Positions 15,001 through 30,000 of a stretch of DNA of 64,000 nt are shown piece by piece. The stretch lies in assembly GCA_051651625.1 (NCBI GenBank), contig JBOFSQ010000102.1:62001-126000 (forward strand). The letters run 5' to 3'. The notes beneath the pieces were generated by a model that was given only the letters and a program-made list of their open reading frames with translations, made no database searches and was not told the DNA's origin. The first letter of the stretch is position 1. Each line of letters opens with the position of its first letter. Source of the DNA: JBOFSQ01 sp051651625. Lineage in GTDB: Bacteria > Planctomycetota > Planctomycetia > Pirellulales > Thermoguttaceae. Position numbers and translations under genes: made by a program.

Positions 15001-18000
15001 GTAGCTTGTGGCGTGGGATCAACAATGGGCGGATTTGCCTTGTTAATGACAACCTTATAACCACCAACCGGTGCGCCCAGTTTAGACACTCCCACGCAAG
15101 TCGTGTAAATTGTCGCAACACCTTGCGCGCTGGTGCGACCAGAAACGACCCAAGCTCCTTGTTCGCCACTATTAGCAACGAGCAAGATGTCTGCCTCATC
15201 CATTGGACTGCCACCTTTCGTGACAGTCACTTCGCAAGGCACCAAATTTGTGGGGAAACCGGGCGGCAGTGGCTGACCGCCACATCCACTGCATACCAAA
15301 GTCACTACAGCCATCAACGCACAAGAGACAAACACCTTCATTAGAATTCACTCCTTCAAAAATGACAAAGAAACCAACACCGCTAACGGTACAACCATGA
15401 CACTACGGCAACGCTACTGATTCTTTACCACTGCGAGTTCCTAACGCACCCCAAACGCCATACGGACTCTTGCCTTTTAGTGTGTTTGGCCGCTGTATCG
15501 ACGGATCACCACTGTTTACTGTTTGCGAAACGAACCGCACAGAGGCGTCCGCTAATAGCGCGTTGACTCCACCACTATGGTCGCTCCCCGCCGTCATTAT
15601 CCCATGAAAACGCTGCCCATTACGCGCACACGAAGGCCCATTGGGAGGAAGGGTCGTTATAAATCCCGAACACGGTACTTCGGCCCAAACAAATGACCAG
15701 CCGCGTGCGCCAACTTGATCGTCCGGAGCTGGTGGCGTCCCAGAAGTCGCCGTGGAGACATTGTGAACGGGAGTTGTCGTCGGAAAATTTTTACCATCAC
15801 CACCTGTCATCGCCGCCAAACATCTGTTTGGCCAATCGGTACTACCGTCATCTGGCAACAGTGCTATACCGCCTTTGACCAAACGGCTCCCTTGGTTGGG
15901 CGAAATGGGGATTTCACATATCATAATTGTGTTTGATGTGCCATCTTCAATGGCCCCCGTTGAATTCCAGATGTAACGCTGCCCAAAGATACCGCGTGAG
16001 GGTTTGAGATTGTTTTCATTCACCATATCTATTGAATCGCCCCAGCAAAGGCCGTAGGAAGTAGTCTGGTGTTCTGAAAGTGGCCCCTTACCTTTGTTGT
16101 TTGAGTTTGAGGGACACGCAAGAGCCGCGAAATCGGAGTAGCTCGGATGTTGCCACTTGAAACCGGGTAAGTCTGTGGCAATTTTGTCGTATCGCGCGGT
16201 CTCTTCCATAAAGGGGAGTACAAACACGAACGGGGATAGTGCTGCATAGTCCCGAGCACCGTCACGCCAACCACCCATACCGGGGAAAGCTTTGTTTTGG
16301 TCGTGGTAGTTGTGCATAGCAAGCCCTAGCTGTTTTAGCTTGTTACTACATTGCATTCGTCGCGCCGCCTCGCGTGCGGCTTGCACTGCTGGCAAGAGCA
16401 ACGCCACCAGTACACCGATGATCGCAATCACCACCAACAGTTCAACCAGCGTAAAGCCACGGAAAAGATTTGTCTTTTTCATTGGAAAGTCTCCTTGTGA
16501 AAGAAGTGTTGTTGAAACGGGAAATTTATGGAAAATGTCTCACTGGCCCATAGGACATATATGCCCTATACGTCCCATAAGATGGTTTTTCATGCGCGAA
16601 CGACGGAAACCGGTTACTTCGCGTCGGTCTTGAGTTCAAAATCTTGCGTGAGACTCTTGTCACCGACGGTGACTCGGAGTGTTGACTTCGAGTTATATGC
16701 GGCAGGGATATACTGTTCGGTTGATTCGATCATCTCTCCATTTGGAGCGCGTGGGTCGCGTGGCACTTTGCCCGTTACGCGGGTCGCGGTGATTTGCACC
16801 GATTTTTCTCCGGGCTTTATGTGTAGCGAGTAGCTTCCACCTTTGATGCCTCCACCTACTGGTTCGTTCGTTTTGATATCTACAAGCGAAATCTGGCCGC
16901 CATTAAGCGGGGCACCATCGAGCGTCACCCTGCCGGAGAGTTTTGTTCCTTCCGGTGCAGGAGTACATCCCGCAACCAAACAAACGCCACAGAGCAAGAC
17001 CAGTACAATCAAAGAATAATATCGCGCCATCATTGCACCTCTAGCAAAATGAAATTGAATACCCAACAGTCACAACCAAACATTACGGCAAACCAAGCGA
17101 TTCACCACCGCGCGTCGTCGAAGCGGCTCGCCATACATCAATGTTAACCGTGGATGGGACAAACCTAACGCTACCATCCATCAGTGCTGCATTGACGCCA
17201 CCAGAATGTTTGCTCCGCGCGGTAACAATAGCAAATGGAACCTTCCAATGGTCATCGCTCCAAGTTTGCACACATGTTCCGGGGTCATCTTGGTCATAAC
17301 ACTTCCGAGCAAGATTGTCTGTTGTACCATTAGGCGCAGAAAAAGTTGTGAACCCAGCCCCACCAGCATACCGCGGTATGCCTACATAACCTTTGTAGTC
17401 ATTACTTTCTGGTGGAACAACCTCGGAGAAGAAGAGAGTGTTGCTAGTACCATCACTCGCAGCCGCCATTCCGGTGATGAACGGAGTGTATCCTTTTGGA
17501 GAAGCTGAATCCGTAAACCGCCCAATGCCAAATGGAGCACCAAGATGCTTGTAGGTGGCACTCGTAATGATAGGGGTCTCGCCTACATTTCCATCGTAGC
17601 CACCAAGATTAGTATTTCCCATGTTGGCAACGTAAGTATCACGCCAGATACCATAGTCGTTGTTTCCCGGCTCTGCCATTACAACCTTTGGTGTCGGACA
17701 CCGTAGTAGCTCGATGTTGGCGCGGCGGAAGTTGTAGTGACCTGTTCCACCATACCTTCCTACAGGGTCATTAAAGTTAAGCCCTTCAAAGAGAGCGGTC
17801 TGCTCAATGAACGGCAGCACCCGCGAGACCCACGAATGGCTGTCATAGTTGAATGTACCGGGAGGTGGAGACACATCATAGAAGGTGTAATCATCCGGCA
17901 GTCCACCATACGGCAACGAGTTGTTGGTATCGTGGTAGTTGTGCATCGCTAGTGCGATGTTTTTGAGGTTGCTCGTACACGTCATCCGTCTTGCGGCTTC

Positions 18001-21000
18001 GCGTGCGGCTTGGACGGCGGGGAGCAAGAGTGCGACCAAGACGCCGATGATCGCTATCACCACCAGAAGCTCCACCAGAGTGAAGCCACGAAAGAGAGTG
18101 AGAAGTGGTGGTGTGTTGTGTGGTGTGATACCACGTTGAGATTTACGCGGGCTGCGTAAACTGCCCCCCCCCCATCTTAACAGGATTGACATCCATCTGA
18201 TTCAAACGCGCGTTGTACATCGTGTTCTCCTTATTCTAAAAGAGTGACATCGAACATAGTTCGCAGCGGACGCCCGCTGCGTAAAACCACAAGAGAGCAA
18301 AAAACTTTTCAGAGCACGAGCGAAGTCTAGCACTCGACAAATAGAAGTCAAGCGAGGGGTGGAAAGTTTTTTGTGCCCCTCAAGGCGAAACCGCAAACGT
18401 CGTCGTGATCTCGTATCCGATAGCGTTGTCGGCAACAGTGGCTAGGCACAGATCGTAGCAGCGTTCTGCGATGAACGTCTCGATACGTTTGCGTCCCATT
18501 GTGAACATCGCCGTTGAGAGTGCGTCGGCCTCGGCGGCGGTCGGCGCGAAGACGGTCACGCCGAGAACACCAGCGTCGGCGGGGACGCCAGTTTGCGGGT
18601 CGATGATGTGTCCAAACCGTTTTCCTGCGTAGCGGAAAAACTGCTTTTGCGTTCCCGAAGTTGCAAGCGCACGGTCACGCACAACGCAGTGACCGTGCCG
18701 CTTTGTCGGGACAACGGGGTGTGCAATACCGATAGTCCAGCCGTCGCTTGCGCCGTCGTTGCCGTGCGCGATGACGCTACTCATCCCGCCGTGAATCAGG
18801 AAGTCACAGGCTCCGTAACGCCGCATAACAACCGCAGCGGCATCGACCGCCATCCCCTTGCCAATTGCGCCGAACGAAATTCCAACACCCGGTTCGGTAA
18901 ATCGCACAGTACGATTGGCAACATCAATGACAATGTTTTCCCAACCGACAAGTCTGCGCGTCGCAGCAATTTCTGCGTCTGTCGGAATACGTCGTTCGCG
19001 CTTCGCGCTTCCCCAAAGTTGCGTGAGCGGATAACTCGTGATGTCGAATGCGCCGTCCGTAGCGACCGTCATTTCTTTTGCCGTCAAAATGAGTTGCATC
19101 ACCTCATCGCTGACAGTTACCGCAACGTAAGCCGCCGAAGCGTTGAGACGCGCAACAACACTGTCGCTCCGAAAGACCGACAGAATCGACTCTAGCCGCG
19201 TCACTTCGTCGAGCGCAGCGACAGCGGCGATTGCGACAGAATCGTCTCGCCCGGAGACGACCTCAATCTGAAACTCGCCTGCCATCGCGTCGCGCGTGTA
19301 GGTGATGATTTTTGAATCGTTCACGATTTGTCTCTGCGGTGTATCCCGTTCACGAAGTTTTGAGGAGGAGCCTCACACAAAGGCACAAAGGCACGAAGGA
19401 GTTTTCCTACTTCACTCCTCTCTTCGTGCCTCCGTGCCTTCGTGTGAGAAAAAAGGGCGGCTCGCAATGCATGCAATCATGTGAGCACTCACGCTCTACT
19501 CTCCGTTCCCGCACGCACTTCGATCATCCGCTGCACTCCGCGGACAATCGCACCGCCCGCTTCGGATTCTTCGCAGACAATCAAGTTCGCTCCGAGCGAC
19601 TCCATCTGGTTTGCGTTAACGGTGTAATGACATCGCACGACGACGATGCAGTCACGATTTTGTTCACGAACAACTTGCACTGTTTCTTGCGCGATTTGAT
19701 CGCTCGGAACAGTCACGATCACAAGCGAACACCGAGAGAGTTTGGCGATCTCAAGCACCTTCGGATCGGTCGCGTTCCCAGCAACAGTACGAAACCCTTG
19801 CTGTGCGTAGGCGTGAACGTTTACCGGATTCATATCAATAAGGCAGACGTCGAACCCCGACATCTCCAAAAACGAAACTATGCGGCTCCCGACTGGGCCA
19901 AGTCCGATGACGATGGCGTATTGGCGGTCGTCGTCGGGGTATAGCGAGTGCGTTTGATGCGAAACGCCTTCGGAGACGAGGTGCGGCGACGACCACTGAA
20001 GCGCGAGCTTGAGTAGAAACGGCGTGAGGATCATCGTCACCATCGCAACGAACAGAACTTGCTGGTAGAGCACTTCGCCGATTGCCGAACTCCCTTGCGA
20101 AAGCAGAATGAACGACAACTCACCAAGCTGCGACAAACCGAGTCCCATCGCAAACGCTGGAATCCACGGCAAACCGAGTACACGAAAAGCGATTCCGGCG
20201 GCGAACGTCTTCCCGAAAATGCACGCGAGAAGAATTGTCATTGTCGATGCCGGATTGTTTATCAGCGTCGTTGGCACAAACAGTGCGCCGAGGGATACGA
20301 AAAAGATCACCGCAAACGTTTCACGCATCGGGATCGTGACTGCGGCAATCGACTTCGTAAGACGTGTCTCGCTCAAGATGAAACCTGCGGCGAGTGCGCC
20401 GAGTGCCGATGGCAGATTGAGGACAAGCCCAACCGACGTGACTCCGATGATTAGCAGCAGCGTAAAGAGAATTAGCAGTTCAACACTCTTTTGCTGCGCA
20501 AGCATCGAGACACCAAAGCGGACAAACACATAACGGAGTGCCACAACAAATAGCGTAAACAGCACCGCTTCCTTGATCAAAACGCCAAAAGCCACCATCA
20601 AGTCTTCGGCAACTTCAGCGTTGGACGTGCCGGTGTGAATCGCCGTCAGTAGTCCGATCAAGACGAGGAGCGGAACCGTCATCACGTCTTGAAACAAAAG
20701 GATTGCAACGGCGCGAAGGCCGTGTGGCGACATAGATTGTCCGAAGTCTTCGAGTGACTTGAAGACCAAAACCGTAGAACTCAGCGACACCGCCGCACCA
20801 ATTAATAGACCGCTTTTCCAGTCACCGAGCAGAAACGAACCGATGAGCCACGCTGGAACTATCACGCCTAGCATCTGTACCGTACCACCGCACAGAAAGA
20901 AATGCCAGACTCGTGAAAGCTCCGACGGCGAAAAGTGAATCCCAATCGAGAACAGTAGCAGATTTGCGCCGAGGAGTGCAAGTCCTTCGATGAGTCGTCC

Positions 21001-24000
21001 TTCTTCGTAGAGTATCGAGCCTTCGCCTTCTTTGACCATCACTTCCACTGGCGGCGCGGAATCAGCGTCAACGGATTGTTGTAGAAACGGCTGCACGTCT
21101 TTCTCATCTGGCGTAGGGGTGAGAAGGTTAAAGACGCCGGGACCGATCATCGCACCGACGATGAGATACCCAACCACCATCGGCATCGCAAATCGGCGAC
21201 ACAACGCCCCCGCGCAGAACCCCGCCGTCAAGATGACGAATATGTCATAAAGCAAAAGCTGTACAAAAAACTCTTCAGTCAAATGAACCTCTCATTTTCG
21301 TAGTCGTGCGAGGATACGGCGACGTTCGTCGCTGCGAAATCCAACCAAGATGACAACAACTCCATACGACAGCACCGAAAGAATACCACACAAAAACAGC
21401 GATGGATATGTGGGTGCCAGAAAACGATACGATATTAACGCCGGTACAATCAGCGAGATCAGCGCACAGGCGACATTGCAAAACCACGCCGTATAATATC
21501 GAATCAGCGAATACGACAAGAGACGACAAGTGATCAGCGGAAACAGAATCCCGCGTCCGACAATGCCGGGTAAGAACGTTGCTACTGCGGCAACAAAAAG
21601 CGTATCGGCAAAGACGTGATTGACAACGTGGCGACCACAGAGAGTAAATGACGTTGGGTCGATGAACTGCGTCACCCAACTTGTGTGCGTCACAAAGAGA
21701 CACGTCAAGACCAACTTGATCGCCGCTTCACCGACATTTAGATAGGCATAGTAACGGTGTTTCGCCACTGCGTAAAGGTAATTGATATTTGGCGTTTGAG
21801 ACCGGAGAAGCCAGATGTAAACGACCGTCACCGCGAGGGCTGGGTAGGCGTCAACCCATTCGGGGTGTTCCCTTCCGATCCACCGCTGAAGAAATGGTTC
21901 GCCCCACGCGATCAGTCCAAACGCGATGAACGTCGCTATGTAGACCGCCGATTTGTGGGCAAAGCGAAACGTCGAGAGCAGCCCTTCGCGGTCGCCGCGT
22001 GTGTGGAGGTGTGTCATCCATGTGGTGCTCCAGTTGAACAGGCTCCACATGAGGTTTGTAAAATAATCTGCGAGATTGGCAATGACAATCCGATACGGAG
22101 TGGTCACGCTGAACGAGACGTAAAATGCGAGAATGATCGCATCGGTCTGAATCAGCATAACATTCCCCATCTGTGAAATACTGGCGAAGACACCATAAGT
22201 GAGGAGATTGCGAACGTGATTTTTGTCGAGCACCGAAGGTGCAAGTGCAAGCTCCGGCAGACACCGCCGCGCAAGCCAGTAGATCGCCAGTGCATTGAAT
22301 ACCGACATTATTGCCGAAACCAACGCTAGAGCAACGATTCCGCCGCCATTCCAAATTGTAAAAAATGAAACGAACGCACCGACAAATCGAAAGAAAAAGT
22401 TGCGTGATGCTGATAGATGTTGATTGATCGTCCCGATGACAACGCCGGTGAGTGCGTTGGTTGGGAGTCCGATCAAAAACGACAGTCCGAAGATGACAAT
22501 CGTTGCGGCGAAGAGGTTGATGTCTTCCATCGCTGGTGCGACCCAGTACATCCCCGCAGCGATTGTGAATGAGGCAAGGAGTCCGAGGAAACCGAGTCCG
22601 AGATAGAGAAAGAATGCGTTCGCGGCTAGGATACTGCACTCTTTGTTTTCGCCGCGACTGTGGTGGAGCGTGATGAAACGCGCGACCGCCGCAGCGATGC
22701 CAAGGTCGAGGATCGAAAAACACGAAACAAACGCCGCTGCAACCGAAAAGATTCCGTAGAGACGATCACCGAGCGTACCGGCGATGTACGGCGTCAGGAA
22801 GATGGCGATGCCGACACCGAGTACAAACTCGGCCAGCGCAATCCCCGTCCCACCGAGAAGACGGCGCAGGTGGCGTCCTTGCTGTTTGTTATGGTCGCTG
22901 TCGTTTGAAGTCATTGTTGATGGGTGTTTGTGTGTTCGCACACTGTGACACGTTACTGTGACAAAGAGTTGGGGTTTTTGTCACAGTAACGTGTCACAGC
23001 TTGTCACAGTAAGTTCTCGGATGGTCAAAACACGCCGTTTGCAATGGCGTAGGCCTTTGTCGGGTCGGTGGCCGCCGCCGATTCTTCGCAGACACCTTTC
23101 TCGACGAGTAGTTTGAGGTCGCGCTGCAATGTTCGGCGGCTGGTGGTTGGAAACTCGGCTGCGAGTTCAGACATCGTAACCTTGCCATGCTCAACCATCA
23201 AGGCAACCGCTGCCGACTGCCGCTCGTTTAGTTGAAACTGTTTTGCCAAAACGTCGCGACGAATCGCCCGCTGACCGAGATGTGTCACTTCTCGCATTTG
23301 CGTTGCCAAACCTTGCGTGAAATACTCCAGCCAACCGGTCATGTCCATGTTGGTATCGCGGACGCTCTGAATCGCCTTGTAAAACGCTGGCCGGTCACGG
23401 TCGTAATACTCGCTGATGGTAAAGATTCGTTTGAAGTCGTACCCCGCACGATAAAGGCAAAGCGTCGAAAGCAGCCGCGAAGTTCGGCCATTCCCATCGA
23501 CGAACGGGTGGATGTGAACCAGTTGAAACTGCGCGATGCCGCTTACTAAGACGGGGTGAATGTCGGTTGTTTCGTTGAGCCATCCGACAAGTTCGCGCAT
23601 CAAGTCTGGGACATCCTGCGGTGGTGGCGGCGTGTAGACAACTTGCTGCGTCGCGGAATTGGCGACGAAGTTCTGAACCAAACGATACTCGCCCGGCTTG
23701 GCCGCGTCGCCACGAACACCAGTTACAAGCTGACGGTGAATCTCGCGCACAAGTCCTTCGGTGACCGGCATTCCGCTCCCCAAATAGTCTGCAACGAGAT
23801 CGAACGCCGTTCGATAGTTTAGCAGTTCACGGACATCGTCAGGATCAGAATTAGGTACGGACTTTCCTGCGAAGAGAAGTTCTGCTTGTTCGAGTGTAAG
23901 TTGTGTCCCTTCGATGTGCGTTGTGTGATGTGCTTCGAGAAGCAAAGCGCGATGCCCCATCGCGCGGAGCCAGACTTCCGAAAGCGTTGCCGCCTCAAGA

Positions 24001-27000
24001 AAACCACGCGCACGCTCAACCTGCGTCAACGCCGATGTAATAGCGTTGGTGATTGTAAACTTTGGCTTCAACGATGATAGCGTCATGTCTCAATAACCGG
24101 CGGTGAGTGCATCTGCGATAGCGGCAAGCGTAACCGCCGGTGACGCTACCAAGGTAGGCGATGGGCTTACACACCCGTCGCGTGCGATAAGTGGCGTCTT
24201 ACGGACGCTCGTGTTGTGCGCGGCGTCTACTGGCGGTTACGCTTACCGCTCTCGCAGTTGCACTCACCGCCGGTCATTAAAGTTTTCGACACACGCCGTC
24301 CCGTCGGGACGAAGAACAAATGAAATGAATCGCAATGCAATAACAGCCGGAATGGAGCGAAGCGTACTGACGGGCAGTGAAATCGTCGCCAACACAGTCG
24401 TATCCGCCCACTTCGCCATTCCCGCGTACTCGGCGGGAATCTAAACCACACGCGACAAGCAAACGCGGAAACAGCGAATCGTTTGTCAGTTTACAGTAGC
24501 CCCAAGCGTTTACAAGTCCAATTGCCTAACACGATTGTCACAACACTCAATACTATCCCACCCATTATGTACGCTACTGCTGGCACCAACACACTCACCA
24601 CAATTATCAGAGCACCGGATAATATAACCCCATTTCTAATCCATAACTTCATGCAATTTCCTGACTCCGTCGGCATTGGATTTTCTCGCAATTTCGCAGC
24701 CTTCTTGATGCATAGATTCATAATGTAGCGGGTGAGTTCGCTTCCGCCTGTAATTTCCTCTGATTCGGCGTTTTTGAAACGTGATGACGCCTCGTCTAAC
24801 GCTGTTAAGTCACTACCTTTTGGAAGATCAACAGTAAGTTTTGTACGAAAAGGTTTTCCACCTCTAATAGAGCGACGTGTCGTTCCGTTAAGTTCTATAA
24901 ACCGAGCGTCACTGCTGTCAACAGTGAAAATTACCTGCTCGGCATTGGTGGCATTTCTAACGAGGGTGTCCTTCAATTCGGTGGCGCAATTGTCATTCGC
25001 CCACTTAAAACCCTGCCCATATTCTTCGACAGATTTTGCTTCGTCTGGTGTGAGTTCGCCAAGCCGCACGGAATACACAACATTGGTCTCATCTATTTGT
25101 TCAGCCACAGAAACATATTCTGTCAGTGTTAGAAAATACTCTTTCCGATTTTCGGCGGTGGTTTGTGTATTTGCCATGAGAATTGATGTCTTGTAAAACA
25201 GGAATGACGACGTGGCGAACGTGCAAAACATTCACCGCTTCAAAAACCCATACTCATAAACTTTCGGCTCAATCTTTTGGGCGAGGAGTTTGAGTTGTGT
25301 ACGCAAGTCGCCAATTAACGCCGTGTACGTTTCGTCGTCGCTGCGGGCGTTCATTGTCCCCTTTGCATTTCGTCCTTGGAAAAACTCGCGGATGTCGTAA
25401 AACGAGGCGTTGACGTTGCAGTTCGGTGTCGCGTGATAGTACGTCCACAGTTTTCTGCCCGCGGCAAAAACCGCTTTGGCTTCATCCGAAAATTGTAACG
25501 GCGTCGTACGCGGCGGCGTGATGGGGTGCTGCGTGCCGTTCTGCTTCAATGTGCCTGCGATAAAATCGGTCATGAAATGACTGGAAAACTTGTCACCAGC
25601 GTTGACTTCTTTCTCCGTAAACGGAATCCAGTGATTGACGCCGTGTTGCGACTGAATGTTGTTGCTGAAAAGCGTGTACGTCAAACAGTCGGTCTGAAAC
25701 TCTGCGTCATGTTCCCACTTTTTATTCGGAAACAAAAACTGGTCGCGGTCATTGAGCCACGTCGCCTCGATACACTTGCGAACCGCAAGGTAGATGCTGG
25801 CGGCAATCAAGTTTTCCCAGTTGACCCAAATGCCACGCGGATTCGGTAACTGGTCTTTCGTGTTGAGAATGTACACAATGTTGTTGTGCTGAAAGTCGTT
25901 CCCATTGATCCCGTCCATAAAACCAATCGAGTTGTTATTGGTTGCTTTGTGGGCCGAAATCCACTTGTTGATGTAACGTCCCTTACTGTACGAATAAAAA
26001 CTCTTTCGCCCAACAACGCGACCTTGATCGTCAATAACGTCTGCTTTGATCTTGCTAAACTCGGTCTGCACCGAAGTGTCCCAAATCTTAAAACCTATCG
26101 GGAAATTCCCTTTAACATTGTCAAACGTGTTAGCACGAACTACAAAACACTTCGCCAACTTTGCCTTGAAAAACTTCCGAAACTTTTCAAACGCTGAACC
26201 TTGCAGAGCTTTCAGCTTTGAAAACTCCGCAAGAATTGAACCGGAGAGTTCGGCGTAAATCCTGACAAAGAATTGCGTATACAATTCGCGTCCAGCAGTT
26301 CCCAAAACAGAGCCGTACTTTTCATGCACAGCCGTTTGATTCACGCCAACCTTGCCCTTAACCGCCTTGCTTGCAACTTCCGCATACGGCGGATTGATGT
26401 AGATCACCAACTTCTTGCGTTTTTCAGGATCGGTGACAATTTCACGCAACGATTGAGGCAACTTTGCAAAATCGTCGTTGAGAAAATCGAATTGGAAGAC
26501 GTGTTCTTTCAGCAAGTTCGCACCGTTCTCGATGCGGTCGCGCATGACTTCGACATCTTGTTGGTCGAGCGTTGATGCCCAGATATTGTATTTGTTTGTG
26601 AGTCCGGCGAGCAGGTTGCCCGTACCAGCGGCGCAGTCCCAGACGTAGTATTCTTCTTGCCAGTTTTCACCTAAAACGCCTGCAATGTACTGTTGCGAAA
26701 GTTCCACCCAGATTTGCGGTGTGAAAAAACTACCTTTGCGTTCGCGCACGTCTTGCGGCACGAGTAAGTCGCGGCGTTCGACGATGTAGTCCCAGTATTC
26801 TTCGCGTGGCGGGCGTTCGTATTTGTTCCAAAATTGCGTGTGTGCTTTTTGCTTGTCGGTGAACGACGCCGTTGTCGAGCTAAACATTCCAGCTTGCGTG
26901 ACCTTGCGGTCAAGTTCATAGTGGTCGCGTTTCAGCAAGACGAACAGCTTTTCTTTGAGCGTTTCGTTTTCGGACGCAAGCAAATCGGCGAGGTAGAAAT

Positions 27001-30000
27001 CGCCGTCGATGATGCCGATCTTTTTCGCAACGTCCCAGTTGACGGCGATGGTCGGCTTCACGGTTGCAAGCCACTTATTGTAGACGACGATGAAGTTGTT
27101 TTTGTCGATTCGCAGTTTTGATGTATCGTCTTTGCCGATGACGAAGTTGTCTTTGACGAACGATTTGATTTCTGCGTCGTCGCTCCCGAACGTGAAAAGT
27201 GGCGAGCTACCCTCAATCGTCGTTTTGACCTTCTCGTAGACGAGTTTGAATTCTTTCGTCTCGTGGTTTGACGGCGCGACGTTCCAGTTGAAGTCGCTGA
27301 CGTAGAAGATGTCGTGGATTTCGCTGTATGGGATAAAGGCGATTTTTTCGGCGTCAAACGCGCCGAGAAATGCGGGCGGATGAAATTTGTCGAACGTTCG
27401 TGCTTTTCCAATCGTGAGAATGAGTTGCACAAGCGACTTGATAACGTCGGCCTTGCCCTTCTTCGCTTCCGCCCAGAGAAACGCTCTGACTTCAAAGAGC
27501 GGAATTTGCGCACCAGCGTCGGGGACAGAGATGCAGAAGTCGATGTTGCCGACGATTTTCGTGCTGTCGAACTTGGCGAAGTAATCGTGTGCCACTTTGT
27601 TCTTGAGTTCTTCTTCGCGGATGTTAGCGTATTTCATTGGTGCGTCCTTGTTTCTGATCCGGTCACTACGCTACGCTGTGTTCGCGGCGTTGAATGGCGA
27701 TTCTGGTCGCTCGCTTACGCTTCCCGCTCCGATTCTGATTCTCGCCTCTGCGGGAATGACGATGCGGTGTCGGAATCCAAACACAACTGGACACGAGAGC
27801 ATAGCGGTTTTCGCGTTTTTGGCAAGCGAGACGCGCGGGGGAAATTGTGCATGGCATTTTGTCGGAACGCGCGGGTGTCTTGGCTGCAATGCGTTGGCGT
27901 CAACTCTCGCACATGCGGGCGGGATGCCCGTGTTCCCAGTTGCACCGAATGACAAGTTCTACGCCCAATGGCGATGATGGTCACTCGCTTACGCTTCCCG
28001 CTCCGATTCTGGATTCACGCCAAACGAGTTCTGCGCACAATAGTGATTCTGGCACTCGCTTACGCTTCGCGTTCTTATTCGGACGCTTCGTGTTCGGATT
28101 GTTCTGGTCACTCGCTTACGCTTCCCGCTATGATTCTGGATTCCCGCTTTCGCGGCGAAGTGGTACTGCCGCCTTCTTTCCGGCTTCTATTTCAGCGAGG
28201 TGCGAGTGATTGATCGGTGCGAATCGGTTCACCACATGCCACTCAATCTGGTGCGTCGAGGTACGGGTCTTGGCCTAGCGTGCGCTGGGCTTTTTTGCGT
28301 TCTTTTTCGTAGTAGAGCATCACTTTGCGTGCGCGAAAGCTCTTGCGTTCGATTCGCTGCTGCGCACGACGGAAGACGCGAACGGCGCGGTCAAGCGACT
28401 TCGCATTGCGTACTCCAAACGCCTTCGCAAGAATCTCGTCTTCCATCGACAAGTATTGACGATACGTCCCCGGATCGCCTTGTCGTCCACACCTGCCGAT
28501 GAGTTGGCGGTCGATGCGTGAGGAGTCGTGCATTTCCGTACAGATAACGTGAAGTCCGCCAAGCGCGACGACTTCATCCGCAAGTTTGATGTCGGTGCCG
28601 CGTCCCGCCATATTTGTCGAAACCGTGACTCGCGACGCCTCGCCCGCACGCGCAACAATCGCCGCCTCTTCCGCGACCAAGTTGGCGTTGAGAACTTGGT
28701 GTTCGATTCCACGCGCAGAGAGACGTTCAGACAAGAGTACCGATTTGTCGATGGTGCGCGTACCGATTAAAACTGGTCGCTGCGACTGGTGGAAGTCAGC
28801 AACTTCGTCAACAATCGCATCCATCTTCGATTCTTCGTCGGGAAAGAGAAGCGTTGGCATTCGCTTGCGCTGCGGCGGTTTGTTCGTCGGGACGGTCTCA
28901 ACGCGGCAACGGTAAATCGACTTCAGTTCGCGGCGCGATGACGCCGCTGTCCCCGTCATTCCGGCGAGGTGCGGAAAACGCAGAAAGAAATCTTGCACCG
29001 TGATTCGCGCCGCTTGGCCTGTCTCGACCGTGATGTCGATCCCTTCCTTTGCCTCAATCGCTTGGTGAATACCGCCTCGCCACTTTCGCCCTTCGCCAAG
29101 TCGTCCAGTGAACTCGTCAACGATTACAATCTCACCGTCGCGGATGATGTAGTGCTGATGAAGATGATAGTCGCGGGCAACGAGAATCGCGCGTTCGACG
29201 TCGGCGTAGAGGTGCGCGAGACCGACTGATTCGATCTCGGTGTTGTGACCAAGTTGCCGAACCCGTTTGCGTCCTGCGATGGTGAGCGTGACCTCTTTTT
29301 TGTCGTGCTCGACGGTGTAGTCGTCTTCTTCTTGGAATAATGGCGCAACGCTGGCGGCCCAGCGATAACAGGCCACTTCCGCTTTTTGCTCTTCTGTTGG
29401 TCGCGCCGAAATTATGAGCGGCGTACTCGCTTCGTCGATGAGAATGCTGTCGGCCTCGTCAACGAGTGCAAAGAACGGCGGACGCTGCACGGGGAGATCG
29501 CCAGAAGTTTTTTCGCGTCCGAGGAGCGAGCCAACGATGTCGCGTCGTCCTTCGCGGATATTGCGGAGCAGTAGTCGGTCGCGGAGAAAATCGAAACCGA
29601 ATTCTTTTGCGGTGCCGTAAGTTATGTCGGCGGCGTAGGCGTCGCGTCGTTGTGGTTGCGGCATCTGTTCTTGAACGAGACCGACGCGCATTGCGAGTGC
29701 GTTATAGATCGGTGTCATTAGTTCGGCGTCGCGGCGGGCGAGGTAATCGTTGACGGTCGCCAGATACGCACCGCGTCCGGCGAGTGCGTAGAGATAGAGC
29801 GGCAGAGTTGCGGTAAGCGTCTTCCCTTCGCCGGTCTGCATCTCGACAATCGTGTGACGAAACGTCGCAACTCCGCCGTGAAGTTGAACGTCATAGTGAC
29901 GCATTCCGCACGTTCGCCGTCCAGCCTCGCGGACGAGTGCAAACGCCTCCGGCAGCAGCGATTCGAGCGTCTCGTCACAGCGTGCGCGATAACGGAGCGC